DNA from: Sequoia sempervirens | Lineage: Eukaryota > Streptophyta > Pinopsida > Cupressales > Cupressaceae | NCBI GenBank assembly: GCA_007258455.2 | Contig: VDFB02000003.1 | Coordinates: 39,480,248 to 39,544,247 of the forward strand | DNA: 64,000 bases | Direction of reading: 5' to 3' | In this document: in pieces, positions 1 through 11,300 of the stretch | How positions within the stretch are numbered: the stretch's first letter is position 1 | How the letters are laid out: each line of letters starts with the position of its first letter | Notes under the pieces: generated by a model | What the model saw: the letters and a program-made list of their open reading frames with translations, nothing else | What the model was told of the DNA's origin: nothing | The model's database searches: none | Program-made: the position numbers and the translations under genes

Positions 1-103
1 ACATAGTTTTCTAAATTTCAACTATCTAATTTTGTTATATAATAATTTTCTAAGCTCATCCATCTAATTTTGTTATATTGAAATTTTATAAATTTAGTTT
101 AAT

Positions 104-398
104 AAATAAATTTTGGTTAAAAATTATTTTTAGTTAACTTTATCTTTGTTAGATATATTGATTTTTTAATATATTAAACTAATAGATAACTTGAAATAGA
201 TATTTCTTGCATGTCCAAATAAATTTTGGTTATCAAATTATTTTTAGTTAACTTTATCTTTGTTAGATATATTGATTTTTTAATATATTAAACTAATAGA
301 TAACTTGAAATAGATATTTCTTGCATGTCCAACTTTTGTATTGATTTTTTAATATATTAAACTAATAGATAACTCGAAATAGATATTTCTTGCATGTC
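104..398. repeat. 113-bp tandem repeat, about 2.6 copies
   Basis: The unit begins near AAATAAATTTTGG at 104 and again at 217, a period of 113 bp. Each unit ends with TTTCTTGCATGTCC or a close variant. A third copy (330-398) has lost its first half. The same array recurs at about 14340-14634, so it predates the duplication. Confidence 0.85.
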
Positions 399-399
399 T

Positions 400-437
400 A
401 GCTTTTGGATTCAACTCTATAGTTGAATCCAAAAGCT
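400..437. repeat. Perfect 17-bp hairpin with 4-base loop
   Basis: The arm AGCTTTTGGATTCAACT (400-416) is followed by the loop CTAT (417-420) and the exact reverse complement (421-437). It is unchanged at 14636-14673. It does not look like a terminator: no T run follows, and this is plant DNA. Confidence 0.9.
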
Positions 438-1189
438 CAACAACACAACTTCATGAATTGTAGAATCTCATACCAACTATAGATATTTCTAACAACTAAA
501 ATTTACAATATAAACAAATTTAAAATAACATGAAACAATGAAACTAATATTTACATTAAATAATTTACCTATTTCTATACTCATTTTGTATAGGCCAAAA
601 TTCTTCAAATCACTCTCAGAGATCTTGGAACCACTTTTGGAGAACTTTAAACTACTTTTGGAAAACTTCAAATGAAGTTACAAACAAATAAGTTTTAGAA
701 TGTGTTATATTAGAAAAAATTTAATCCATATATATCATTATAATAGATGAGTTGTTGATATTGTTAGTTAAAACTAATATATAATTAAACAATTTTTGAT
801 AATAATAGATAATAATATTTAACATTTTTGTAAAAGTAAAACAATATCATTATTTCTAAAAAACAATTAATTTAAATAAAATGAACATCTAAAAATGAAA
901 ATTTAAAACATAACTATTACGAGGCGTTATAGTGAAAGCAACGAAGGAATATTCTAAATTTCTGTGTTAAGAAAACCTTTGTGCACTTAAATTGACATCC
1001 TTGCTGGCCGTCCTTAGTGTAGTGGTGGTAACAAAGCATGAGTAACTGGAAGAGTAGTCACTGATATTTGTGTGAGTTTTCTGTACACCTGGGGTAAAAA
1101 TCCTGAATGTAAGAAAGCAACGAAGGGTAAAGTAACGGCTGCTTGCATGTGAACCATTTCATGCACGAACGGTTTTGAAGAGAGGAGAT

Positions 1190-1873
1190 TTAACCCGATT
1201 TTCCATTGCCTTCTTGAACAAATCCCTATCTTGAGACTTCTTGATAGCCTCCAAATTTTCCCCAATGAGCTCCACCCCATATTTCTCTAGAGCTCCCCTC
1301 TCGGCCAAAGCAACCGCCAGATTCAACGTTGTTTGGCCCCCCATAGTTGGAAAAATTGTGTCAGGCCTCTCCTTTTCTAAAACTTGCTCAACTAATTCAA
1401 GTGTCATTGGGGTAATGTATGTTTTATCTGCCATATCAGGATCGGTCATGATAGTGGCAGGATTGGAGTTAATCAATATAACTTCATAGCCTTCTTCCTT
1501 CAAGGCCTTGTAGGCTTGTGTTCTAGAGTAATCCAATTCATAGGCTTTCCCAATGACAATAGGGCCTACACCCAAAATAAGTATTTTTTTTCAAATCAGT
1601 GCACTTACCACTTTTGTGCTTGCCATTCTTCTCAGACCTCTCTATGGAGCCATCTTGCTCCTTTGTTTTTGTAGAACAATTTACATCATTGTGGATTCTT
1701 CTCTTGCTTTTGTTGTGACTAGAAAACTCAATTGTGGGCTTTTTGTAGGGTAAACACACAGAAGATTGAAAGAGGGGATGGGATTGGAAATGAATACCAG
1801 GGGGAAATTCAAGCTTCTTTGATAGCTTTGAAGTTGAAGAAGAAGAAGAACCAAACAATGAAGAGTCAACCAT
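1190..1873 (-). pseudogene. carB: Carbamoyl phosphate synthetase large subunit, plastid type, 5' fragment (pseudogene)
   Basis: The intact enzyme makes carbamoyl phosphate for arginine and pyrimidine synthesis, in plastids in plants. Reading starts at an ATG at 1873 (MVDSSLFGSSSSS), giving a ~95-residue Ser-rich, transit-peptide-like leader. The start of the first ATP-grasp half follows: [15 protein letters not shown], then [31 protein letters not shown] and [20 protein letters not shown]. Leader and enzyme body are in different frames. One extra A in an A8 run (about 1585-1592) breaks the frame just before the LILG motif. Residues normally invariant in the [24 protein letters not shown] region are changed (A to V, Q to K, both C to Y, G to R). 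Homology ends near KKAMEN at about 1195, so most of a ~1100-residue protein is missing. A recent sequencing error could explain the A-run shift, but not the substitutions or the truncation. Confidence 0.88.
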
Positions 1874-1889
1874 GATTTCCGGCAGCAAA

Positions 1890-3195
1890 TTTCAAGAGTT
1901 TGGGCTATTTTTTTCAAATGGGTTTGTAAAGATGATCTTTAAGGCTTGAAGTATTTCTGCAAGAATTTTCATGCATATTTGTAAGGGTGTAAAGGATTTT
2001 TGCCTTGTTAACATTTCAAATTGACCATTTTCTGAGTATTAATAAAGTTTGAAAAGGGATTTAAGTCTCTTTTTTTTAATTTTTGCTGTTTTTTATGGCT
2101 TGAAGTTGACATTTTTATTATGGAGTATGCAATTTAAATATGGATGACAAATATTCACTATAATTCTTGGAAAATGGAATGAAAAACCCTAATTCAACTT
2201 TTCTGGACACTTTATGATATTTGAGAGTGAATTCATCAGAATCCTTCCAGATCTCATCAACACTGACTACAATGTTGTCTACATGCTTGCTGGAACTAAT
2301 GAAAGAAATAATTTGAAGGGTAAGATCAAAATTTTTGTTTTATAAGTCATGGAAATTATCTGGGGTAGTATCACTACTCGCAGGTTGCTCTCAAGTCATT
2401 TTTTGAGGCACTATGTATGAGTGTGGCATGCTAACCATCTTGATTTGATTGAGCCAAAAATGTGTTGATTGGGCTTGGTTGGTTTGCTTTAGAAAAGGAA
2501 TTTTATAATCAAGTACATAAAGAAATGAAATATGACAATGTAATATAATTTTTGGAAAATAATTTAGGTAAATTATAAAGGAGGTTATTCCCCAGGTTGG
2601 GTGCATTCTTTTGCAATGAAAAAAATACTACATCATTATCTTTGAAATACTTATGAGATATTCAATAGATTCTATCTTTGGAGAGGAGATTTTCAAATGG
2701 CATCCAGAGTCTGAGGTATTCATGCATGTAGTTTCTAGACTTATTAGAAAGATAGTAGGTAGCAGCACAAATAAGGTGGCTCACAATTTTTTTGTTCATT
2801 AAGGAAACTTTATTAATATGATTGATGTTTTATCCTTTTTTCTATTTGTTTGGGTTGCATGCTTTATCCCACAATTATTTTCTAAACCTGCTTCGCAAGT
2901 AAAAGGCATGTCTCTTAAATTCATGGTTTGGTTTAAGAATGGTAAAAATAATGACACACAATAATAATATGCTATTTGTATTATCATCATGTTTATCCAC
3001 TATTCATTATTCATTTTTTAAATTATTTAAGGGCTATTGATTATTTATTTAGATAGTTATGTTAGTCTTTATTATTTATTTTAAAACAATAAAAAGGTAG
3101 ACAATATAGAAAGAAAAAGAGGCATTTTATTTTTAGAAATTATTTACATTGCTTTTAAAAATGTTTGAGATTTATTTCTTTTTAAACAATATAAA
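1890..3195. other. No recognisable gene
   Basis: AT-rich sequence with only short ORFs on either strand. I found no domain motif, RNA gene or element ends. It runs into the assembly gap. Confidence 0.6.
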
Positions 3196-3295
3196 NNNNN
3201 NNNNNNNNNNNNNNNNNNNNNNNNNNNNNNNNNNNNNNNNNNNNNNNNNNNNNNNNNNNNNNNNNNNNNNNNNNNNNNNNNNNNNNNNNNNNNNN
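3196..3295. other. Assembly gap (100 N)
   Basis: Exactly 100 N bases, a conventional gap of unknown size. Order and distance between the carB fragment and the LTR to the right are therefore only as good as the scaffold. Confidence 1.
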
Positions 3296-3883
3296 TGACA
3301 AGAAATGATTCCATCATACACCAACTCTTGCAAAATGTGACATCTATTGGTGTAGGTTTTTATTTTCCTAGTGGGTTAATTTAGTTTTCCTTAGTCCTAT
3401 GTTTTTCCTATACTTAATTAAGCTTTCTTAGGATAATAAAGTGAGTTTATCATTTAATAATTGGGAGATAAGTGATGTGATGTCCCCTTCCTTAAAGGGT
3501 GGAACACTTTCCATTTTTTGTGGCCATCTCCACTTTTGATGTTCCATATCCACTTTTGGTGGTTAATTCCTATTGGTTGGATTTTCCACCTCCATCATCT
3601 CCTTAGTTCTATATAAACTCACTACCTAGCTTGTATTTTTATTAAATCTCTTGCATTCTAGTATTGTTACATACTTTGACATACATGCACCTTGATGCAT
3701 GCAATCATTATTCTGCAAATTTACTTTGAGTCCTAATGCAATCTTGTCATCTTGACATTTGCACATCTCTTGGAATCTCGGGTTTGTAATTTTATTATTT
3801 CATTTACAATTTTATAGCTTATCTCTCTCATAGAAGATCTTTGTTATTCAATCTATTTCAAATTTCTAAAATGGTATCAAAGC
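3296..3883 (+). mobile_element. LTR of a retrotransposon followed by a tRNA-iMet-type primer site
   Basis: A TATA motif (TATATAAACTC, about 3611) lies upstream of TGGTATCAAAGC at 3872-3883. That sequence is the plant retrotransposon primer-binding site complementary to initiator Met tRNA, with one change from TGGTATCAGAGC. The 3' end of the LTR must lie just before 3872. The 5' end is unclear: TGTGATGTCCCC near 3476 is one candidate and sequence nearer the gap is another. The reading is LTR, primer site, then leader, on the plus strand. Confidence 0.7.
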
Positions 3884-4439
3884 TTAGAGTTTGAGAGATT
3901 TGACTACTTGGATTCCAGATTAAGATATTGGAGGTTTTTATATGATCTTGTAAATTCTAGTATGCTCTTCTCTTGCATTTCAATGTGATCTAGAGAATCA
4001 AAAAAGAATTATGATCTATTAATCCTATATTTGCATGTGAGATTTTGGTGATATTTGGTGATTGCAACTAATTTGGCTATAGTGGCAATATGTTTGACTA
4101 TCCCATTACATCCGAGAGGCTCAAGAAAGTTAGATTTGACTTTTATTTCACTCAATTTGGCCACCATATGACACAGTAGCAAACAAGGGTTTGAAGCTCA
4201 GATATGGTGAACATTTTGGTCTATTTTTTGCATACATTTGTCCAATATACATGAGGTCAATTGGTAGGAAATTTAGAAGATGATGTGCAACAAAGCTCTC
4301 AATGGAGAAGTGATAGCTTCGAATCAAATATGCATTCACTTATAGGGATCTAAACACATCCGAAACAAAACCTTTGAATCATGACTTGATAATCAGGCTC
4401 CATTACCAACAAGCTCATATCATGTTTGTAATTCATATC
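3884..4439 (+). mobile_element. Retrotransposon leader / 5' internal remnant
   Basis: Sequence directly after the primer site, with no long ORF. It probably holds the untranslated leader and a decayed gag start of the same element. It is cut off by the GA-rich tract at about 4440, and no pol follows. Confidence 0.5.
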
Positions 4440-4506
4440 ATGTTTGTAATAGGGAGAGAGGGAGAGGGAGAGGGAGAGGGAGAGATAGGGATAGAAAGAT
4501 GGAGAT

Positions 4507-4594
<88 letters not shown>

Positions 4595-5800
4595 AGAGAT
4601 AAATAAATAGAGAGAGAGGGAGCTAAGGTAGATAAATAAAGATAGAGATAGGAAGTGATAGGTAGAGGGAAATATATAGGGGTAGAGATATATGGAGATA
4701 TAATGCAATAAAGATAGAGGGAGAGATGAAAAAATAAATATGGAGAGATAAAGAGGTAAAGAGATAGAGCTAGAGATAGGGAAGGAGAAACAAGGTGCGT
4801 GCGTGTATGTATGAGTAAGAGAGAGATAGAAAGGGGGATAGATATGTATAAATAGATAGAGAAGAAGGGAGAGAGATGGAGAGAAATAAATAGAGAGAGG
4901 ATAAGTAGAGAGATATAGAAAGATGGAGTGATAAGGAGAGAGGTGGAGAGAAGGAGATATAGGGATAGAAAGAGGGAGATATAGGGATATAAAGGAGAAA
5001 TAGAGTGATATATATAACATGGGAAAGATAAAGAGGGCGGGAGAGAGAAAAATACAAAAAGAGATAAATATATAGAGGGAGAGATGGAAGGATAGAGGAA
5101 GAGGGAGGGAGAAATAGATATAGAAAAAGGGAGAAAATTAAAGAGGGGGAGATGGAGAGAGAAATATAAAGATATAGGAAGTGTTATATAGAGAGGTAGA
5201 GAGGTATATATATAGAGAGAGTAGGAGAGATGGAGGGATATATATAGATAATTAGATATAAATATGGAGGGAGAGGGAGAGATGGGAAGATAAAGATAGA
5301 GGGGGCAAGAGTCAAATAAAGGAGGTGATAGAGACAAGAGGGAGATACATATAGAGAGAGGGATGGGAGATAGAGAGATAGAGATAGAGATAGGGAGGGA
5401 GAAATAGGGAGTGAGAGTATGTGTTCGAGTGAGAGAGATATTTGAGATAGAGATAGATAGAGGAGATGTAGAGAGATGTAGAAAGAGTGATAGGGAGAGA
5501 GGGAGAAGGGAGAGATAGGGATATAAATACAGAGAGATAAAGAGATATATATAGTGGAAAAGATAGAGGGGAGAGAGAGAGATGGAGCTGGAAAGAGATG
5601 GAGATGGAGCTAGACATGGACATGGATAGAGAGATAAGTGGAGATAGAAAAATAGAGAGACAAAGAGAGAGGGAGAGATGGAGGGATAGAAAGATAGAGA
5701 TGGGAAGTTGTATAGAGAGAGGTAGAGAGAGATATATTTATATAGAGAGTTAGGGATAGGTACATTTGTGGGGAGATAAATATAGAGAGAGATGTGAATA
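4440..5800. repeat. 1.36 kb GA-rich (polypurine) low-complexity tract
   Basis: The plus strand is almost entirely G and A with scattered T, built from GAGA, GATA, GGGAGA and ATAGAGA words. It yields long Ser/Leu/Tyr-rich minus-strand ORFs that are artefacts of the repeat. A pure (GA)40 run lies at 4511-4590. A longer period is visible: the stretch around 4770-4830, with an interruption rich in GTGCGTG and GTATG, recurs around 5385-5440, about 614 bp later. Confidence 0.95.
4511..4590. repeat. (GA)40 microsatellite
   Basis: Eighty uninterrupted bases of alternating G and A, the purest part of the larger GA tract and likely polymorphic in length. Confidence 0.98.
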
Positions 5801-5815
5801 GAAGATATAGATATC

Positions 5816-6521
5816 TTTATATCTCTATATCCCTCTCTATCTCTATGTTTCTCATTACCTTTCAATCTCTCTCTTCCTCTTTCTCTCCTATTTCTCTATA
5901 TTTTTCTTCCCTTCTCTCTTACTCTATCTCTCTTTATCTCTTTCTCTCTCCCTCTCTCCCTCTCTCTCTCTCCCAAGAATCTCTTTTGCTATCCTTATTT
6001 ATCTCCCCCTTTCCCTCTTAATCTCTTGATCTTTCTACCTATATATATATATATATCCGTCTCCTATTTCTCTTTATCTATTTATCCCCCTCTCTCTATG
6101 TGACTATCTATCTATGCCTCTCCTCTTCTCTCTTTTCCTCTTTTTCTTTCTTTATCACTCTTTATATCTCTCTCTTTGTCTCTCCCTCTTTAATCTCTTT
6201 TTCTCCCTCTCTATCTCTCTCTTTTTCTCTCTCTATCTCTATCTTTTTCTCTCTCTATCTCTATCTTTGTTTCTATCTTCTCTTTTTTTATCTCTATCTT
6301 TTTCTCTCTCTATCTCTATCTTTGTTTCTATCTTCTCTTTTTTTATATCTCCCTTTCCCTCTCTCTATCCCTTCATTCCTCTCTCTTTCTCTGTCCATCT
6401 GCCTCTCTTATCCTTTGTCTCATTTTCTCCCCATTTCTTTCTCTCTCTTCCTTTCTCTTTTTTCTCTATTTTCCTCTATATCTTATCTCCATCTCCCTCT
6501 CCCTTCTCTCTTCCTCCTTAA
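5816..6521. repeat. 0.7 kb CT-rich (polypyrimidine) low-complexity tract
   Basis: The plus strand switches within about 20 bases (5800-5820, around AGATATAGATATC) from purine-rich to pyrimidine-rich and stays so to about 6520. At about 6226-6345 a ~60-bp CT-rich word is duplicated in tandem. ORFs here are repeat artefacts. Confidence 0.95.
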
Positions 6522-6869
6522 GTATGCAATGGGTACGCTAGAGAGGTTTTAAAGGCGAATTATCATATCCTTAATCAAATGGCATGCTACCCTAAGCATA
6601 ACTCCCTAGCGACATGTGCTATCCTTGGATTGCTTGCATGAAATGACTAATCAAATTAGCTTCTCTCTTTCACTCTAACTTTTAATTTAGATTTTAAGTT
6701 TGAGATTCATTTTATTATATAAATAAAATAAAAATTTCAAAATAGAATTATTCTATAATAATTAAACTTTTAATAAGACAAGTACTTATAAATTAAACTA
6801 ATTCTTATAATTTTTAATTATTATTTATAATTCCATAAAAATACATTGATAATAAAAATAAATTTCAAT
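6522..6869. other. No recognisable gene
   Basis: Short unique sequence passing into AT-rich DNA. No ORF or motif is supported. Confidence 0.6.
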
Positions 6870-7024
6870 AGTAAATCTAAATAAATAATTAAAACATAAC
6901 AAACTAAAGGCAAAGCCCAAATATTAATAAAAATAATAATTTTTAAAAATTAATAATAAATAATAAATTATTAAGTTAATGAATGTTTAAGTAAATAATA
7001 AATCATTTGACAAGGTCATTAATC

Positions 7025-7460
7025 TTGGGGAGAGGAAGACAATAAACGAGCAGATCTGTTTCATATTTCCTAAGGCACAAGATTGTATGTAGAGCCTGAG
7101 GCGGGACTAGCGGTCGACATATTGAGCCTCAATCAAGAGAAGAAAAAATAGAAACTACGCAAGGCTTGAAACTGTTCAAGAATGGGGTCAAGCAAAAGAA
7201 CAACATAAGTGACTTCATTAAATGCAAGGCTTGAAACTGTTCAAGAATGGGGTTGAGCAAAAGAACAACATAAGTGATTTCATGCAGTTCATCGAGGCAA
7301 CTCCAGATGTAATAGAAGAAAATGTGGTGGCTAGGTTGGTAGATGTGGTGGATGGCATTGGCTATCTTTATCATTGATGTCATATGGCAATGTAACTCTT
7401 TTTTCAATTTAATCAAAGGGAGCTACCCCTCTTGTAGTACTTACCTAAAAAAAAAATTTA
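7025..7460 (+). mobile_element. Possible LINE-type 3' tail with A run
   Basis: This block is absent from the matching place in duplicon B. The plus strand has a short decayed coding stretch (reading VIEENVVARLVDVVDGIGYL) and a 3' end with TGTAACTC, CAATTTAATCAAAGGG and CCCCTCTTGTAG, followed by an A run at about 7447. That layout resembles the ends of the LINEs at 23460 and 26590. No reverse transcriptase is present and I could not define target-site duplications. Confidence 0.35.
7159..7285. repeat. 65-bp tandem duplication
   Basis: GCAAGGCTTGAAACTG starts at 7159 and again at 7224. The two 65-bp copies differ at only a few positions, which suggests a recent event. Confidence 0.85.
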
Positions 7461-8360
7461 ATAAAATCTTAAAAATAAAAATAATATTTATAAAGTCCTA
7501 AATATATAATTAACTATTTATACATTATATTTATATTTTATAAATAAAAGAAATCTAAAAGTCCAACTTTAAAAAATAAAAAAGATAAAAAATCAATTTC
7601 TAATTTATTGATTTATATATTATATTATCCTAATTATAATATAATAATTATTAAAATATTATATTTTTTATTTTTATATTTTATAAATAAATAAATTTAA
7701 AAGTCTAAGTTTAAAAAGTTAATAGATAAGAGTACTTTTTTAATATTTTAGAAAATCATTTCAATAGTCTTTCTGTGCAATTTTCAACCATTGATTTTAA
7801 AAAGCATCCACTTCATTAGCAAGAGCCAATTAGAAATGCTACGAATGGTGTGTTTTATACAAAATTTCAACTGCCGAATGATAAAAGTTGGAGGATGATA
7901 TATTAGTAGGATAAGATCAATATTTGTTTTTAAGAGAGGATAGGAAGTAGTTTCTGAGAGGATCTCAAAATCTTATAATATATCAATGAAAACCACTATA
8001 CAATACAACATCATCAACTAGTTCCTTGATCAGCGTTCTAGCAGGCTTATATACTTCTACTGAACTGAGATGAGACTTAGTTAAATATAGACTATCTCAA
8101 TAATATCAGTATGACAATGAAAATTCTACACATTGTCATTTGAATTAGATAATACAAATTCTTTTTAGCAGAGACTGCATGGCCATGATGGTGAGCAACA
8201 TATTGAAAATCTTGAATACCGATTGATATAAACCCCATCAAACAGATGAGAAACATATTCAGAAATGTAATAAATATTTGGGATAGGAAAAAAATCAATT
8301 CTAATTTTCTCTTATCTTATTGCTACCTGCTTTTTTTTAGACTTCAATGTAAGTTCAGGC
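7461..8360. other. AT-rich 3' flank of ATG18-A, no gene
   Basis: AT-rich intergenic DNA collinear with 27165-28084. It includes the expected 3' UTR region of ATG18-A just below 8361. I could not fix a polyadenylation site. Confidence 0.6.
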
Positions 8361-11300
8361 TCACAAAAATCTTCTATACAATTTCTGGACCATTTCTCCG
8401 CCATTGACAGGATCAAATTGACATCTGTAGAAGCTGCAATAAAAGTAAAAACACAATGTTTAAGTTAGACCTTATGATTATATACGTATGGCTCAGCATC
8501 ATAGGAGACAGGTGACTGGTATTGTAAAATTGAAAACTAGTTTAATGAAAAGACAGAAACAAATAAGGTAAGCAATTAGATGTTCTTACCTTCCATCATA
8601 GCCAACAATCAAAATAATGTTAGGCTTTCCAAATCCGACAAGAGACCTCACATTTGGAGAGAAATGAAATTGAGAGAATGACCTATCTGAGTTAAAATAC
8701 TTTGGAACAACTCCTGCAGCATAATTTTTTTATTACATAAATTCTTTTGAATGGAGTTATGAATTGAAAAGGAGATTCGAAAAGAGCTATTTAACTATCA
8801 ACTTAAATGTAGGATTATTAATGATGAGAAATATCTTTAGTTTTATTGTTGTTAACCCATATGTAAGATTACTAATTCATGTGAAAAAATGGGTTTAGGA
8901 AAATTCACGGCCAACAAATTCACCTTCAACAATTCATCACCAACAATTCATCATCATGACAAATTCATATCATATTGCTGGCGGTGAATTTTCCACGAGA
9001 TGAATTTGTCATGACGATGAATTGTTGGAGGTGAATTTGCCTGAAACCTAAAAAATACTTAAAAAATAGCACAATATAATAATAGATAGAAAACAATCCT
9101 TATTTGGGCTATCATAAGTGAGATTTCATACACCCTGAAATTGTTGTCTATCATGGAGTGACCCCAAAAGGCTACCTCTACCATTGTACACGTATATTCT
9201 AAGGTTAGCTTCTTACCTTTCATAAAGGAAAATGGGAAGCTACTATTCGCTCCCAGAAGAACAAGACTAGTGTCACCAGAACAGACATTCCACCGTCTCC
9301 AAGCATTTCCTTTAATGTTGTTTGATTCTTTTCTTGCCACCTGCTCTTGTTTTGCCACTTTTTCATTGAGACCAACTATATGGACAGTGCCCGTGTCACT
9401 ACACATTGCAAGTAACTGAGCAATCTCTGATATACCAATGCTATAAATCTCAGCTCTTTTAGCTCCTCTGCGAACCTGCCAACAAACACAATTACTCTTA
9501 AGATTTCTGTAATGGATGGTTATTTGCAGTAAATGTATACAACAAGAAATGTATGTGTGCTAGTTCAACACAGTTCTACAATAACTTTCTGCATATAAAT
9601 TTGGTGATGTTTATAACTAACCATATTTTGTGTAGAAATTTATGATTCATCATGTGAAATGAGGGTCCATAATGATTTGTTTTCATAACAGTGAAATCCT
9701 ATATAAATCCTAATGGTTTGTAGAGGACCCAGTACCTGTTGTTATAGCATATGTTGATTTAATGTCCAATATTTTTTACAATATTGGATCAATAGTTGTG
9801 ACTTTAAAGTTGTCAGTGTTGATGATGACTACTCATAATTGAATGAAAATGAAATGTATTCATTAGATCTAAAAAACAACAAATCATGTGATGCCACATC
9901 AGCACATCAATAAAACATTATTTAGTGCACAACTATCGGTCTCACTTTTTTTTTGGGCCTTTTTGGACACCTTGACAAAAAGCATGCTGATGTGGCCCTG
10001 AAACCTTAATTATAAGCAGGGGACTTGCCAAGTAAGCTGTTGTAAAAAATTGGGAGTGATTTGAAATTTCCACATAAGATTTTGAGAAGTGCAAAGTTAA
10101 GATGCTCAACTACTGGGTCCTCTCCCCTAGTTTGAATAGGTTCAGATATTTGATCTTTATATTGACTCTAATGACTAATCCTTTCCCTGATGATGAATCC
10201 AGTAAAGAGAGGCAAAATTCAGAAACCCAATCAAACCACACAGTTGGTTTCAGAAGAACATTGTAAAAAACTAAGTTAAATTATCCTGAAAACTGAGTAA
10301 GCTATAACTAAGTTAAATTATCCTGAAAACTGAGTAAGCTATGCCATATCTATCTATACATGGTTTCAGTATCCTGCAACTCATTTATTATTCTTCACCA
10401 TGAATGCTGATTAATTTTAAAATAGCAAACATAATGCATTACACCATCAAAATTTGAACTATGATTATTTACTAACTGCACAGTTGACGGTGAAGGGTTG
10501 AGAAAAGCCATACCTCTTGCAAGCAGGTCCCATCCGAAGTGTTGAAGATGCGAAGCAGAGTCCCTTTTGTGCTGGCTGTTGCTAGAATAGCACCATACTT
10601 TGACAGAGCAAGGCAAGCAATGTGTGAGTCATGTGCAGATACAAATCTTGTTTTCCGGGGTACTAAGTGTTCAATATGAACCTGCCCTTTAAGTAAACCA
10701 GGGCATACCAAAACAGGACTTGATGAAATATCAGAAACAGCACAAAGGCCTTTGGTATTAGGTAGAGTCTTTATTCTATAGAGAAGCTCTGCTTCAATTT
10801 CCACACAGTTGTATACACATGTTTCCTGCTCTAAAACCACCACCATATGATCCCTTGTAATTTTTACTGCTTGAACTTTGGAATCGGTAGTAAGTTGATA
10901 AATACATCTGTGAAACTCATAGTCCCATATAATAACTTTATCAGGGGGACATTGGATGTTATCTTTACTTCCAACAAACACTAAAATTTTGCTTTCATAA
11001 TGCATCTCCACTATGCTGATCCCTCCATGACCAAAATATCCATTGAAAACCTCTTCAAAAGGATCGCACTTGTAGACCCTGATGCCTTGATCTGTTCCAC
11101 AAGCAAAGCAGGTAAAGTCCTGGTTGAAAGTTACAGTGAATAAGGTGGTTTCTGCATTTATGCTGAACTGTGACTGAAACTGAAGAGCATTTAAATGCGG
11201 ACTGCAAGTACTTTCAGGTGATGAACATGATTCTGTGAATCTTCTATACTCTGAATGATATGCAAGAGGTATCAAAGATATACTGCGAGCGGTTTCAGGT

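Larger units (their letters stand above)
1..912. repeat. Partial third copy of duplicon flank (copy C)
   Basis: This AT-rich segment matches 14237-15190 almost base for base over its first ~730 bases (position 1 corresponds to 14237). After about 735 several short stretches present in the other copy are missing, and the match stops near 912 before the carB fragment. It holds a tandem repeat, a perfect hairpin and an identical 60-codon minus-strand ORF (489-671) also found at 14725-14907. I see no convincing gene. Because the window starts inside it, the left border is unknown. Confidence 0.9.

Noticed and set aside
489..671. 60-codon minus-strand ORF identical at 14725-14907
   Set aside because: Its identity comes from duplication of the whole DNA segment, not from coding constraint. 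It has an internal FSKS repeat and no recognisable domain.
1014..1280. 88-codon minus-strand ORF beside the carB fragment
   Set aside because: It overlaps the carB reading frame in another register, and its remaining part has no carB similarity.
4433..5865. Long minus-strand ORFs (up to 475 codons) rich in Ser, Leu, Tyr and Ile
   Set aside because: They are translations of GA/GATA microsatellite DNA. A tract without TAA, TAG or TGA words in one frame stays open by composition alone.
6100..6552. Plus-strand ORFs of 135-150 codons rich in Ser, Leu and Phe
   Set aside because: Same cause, in the CT-rich half of the tract.
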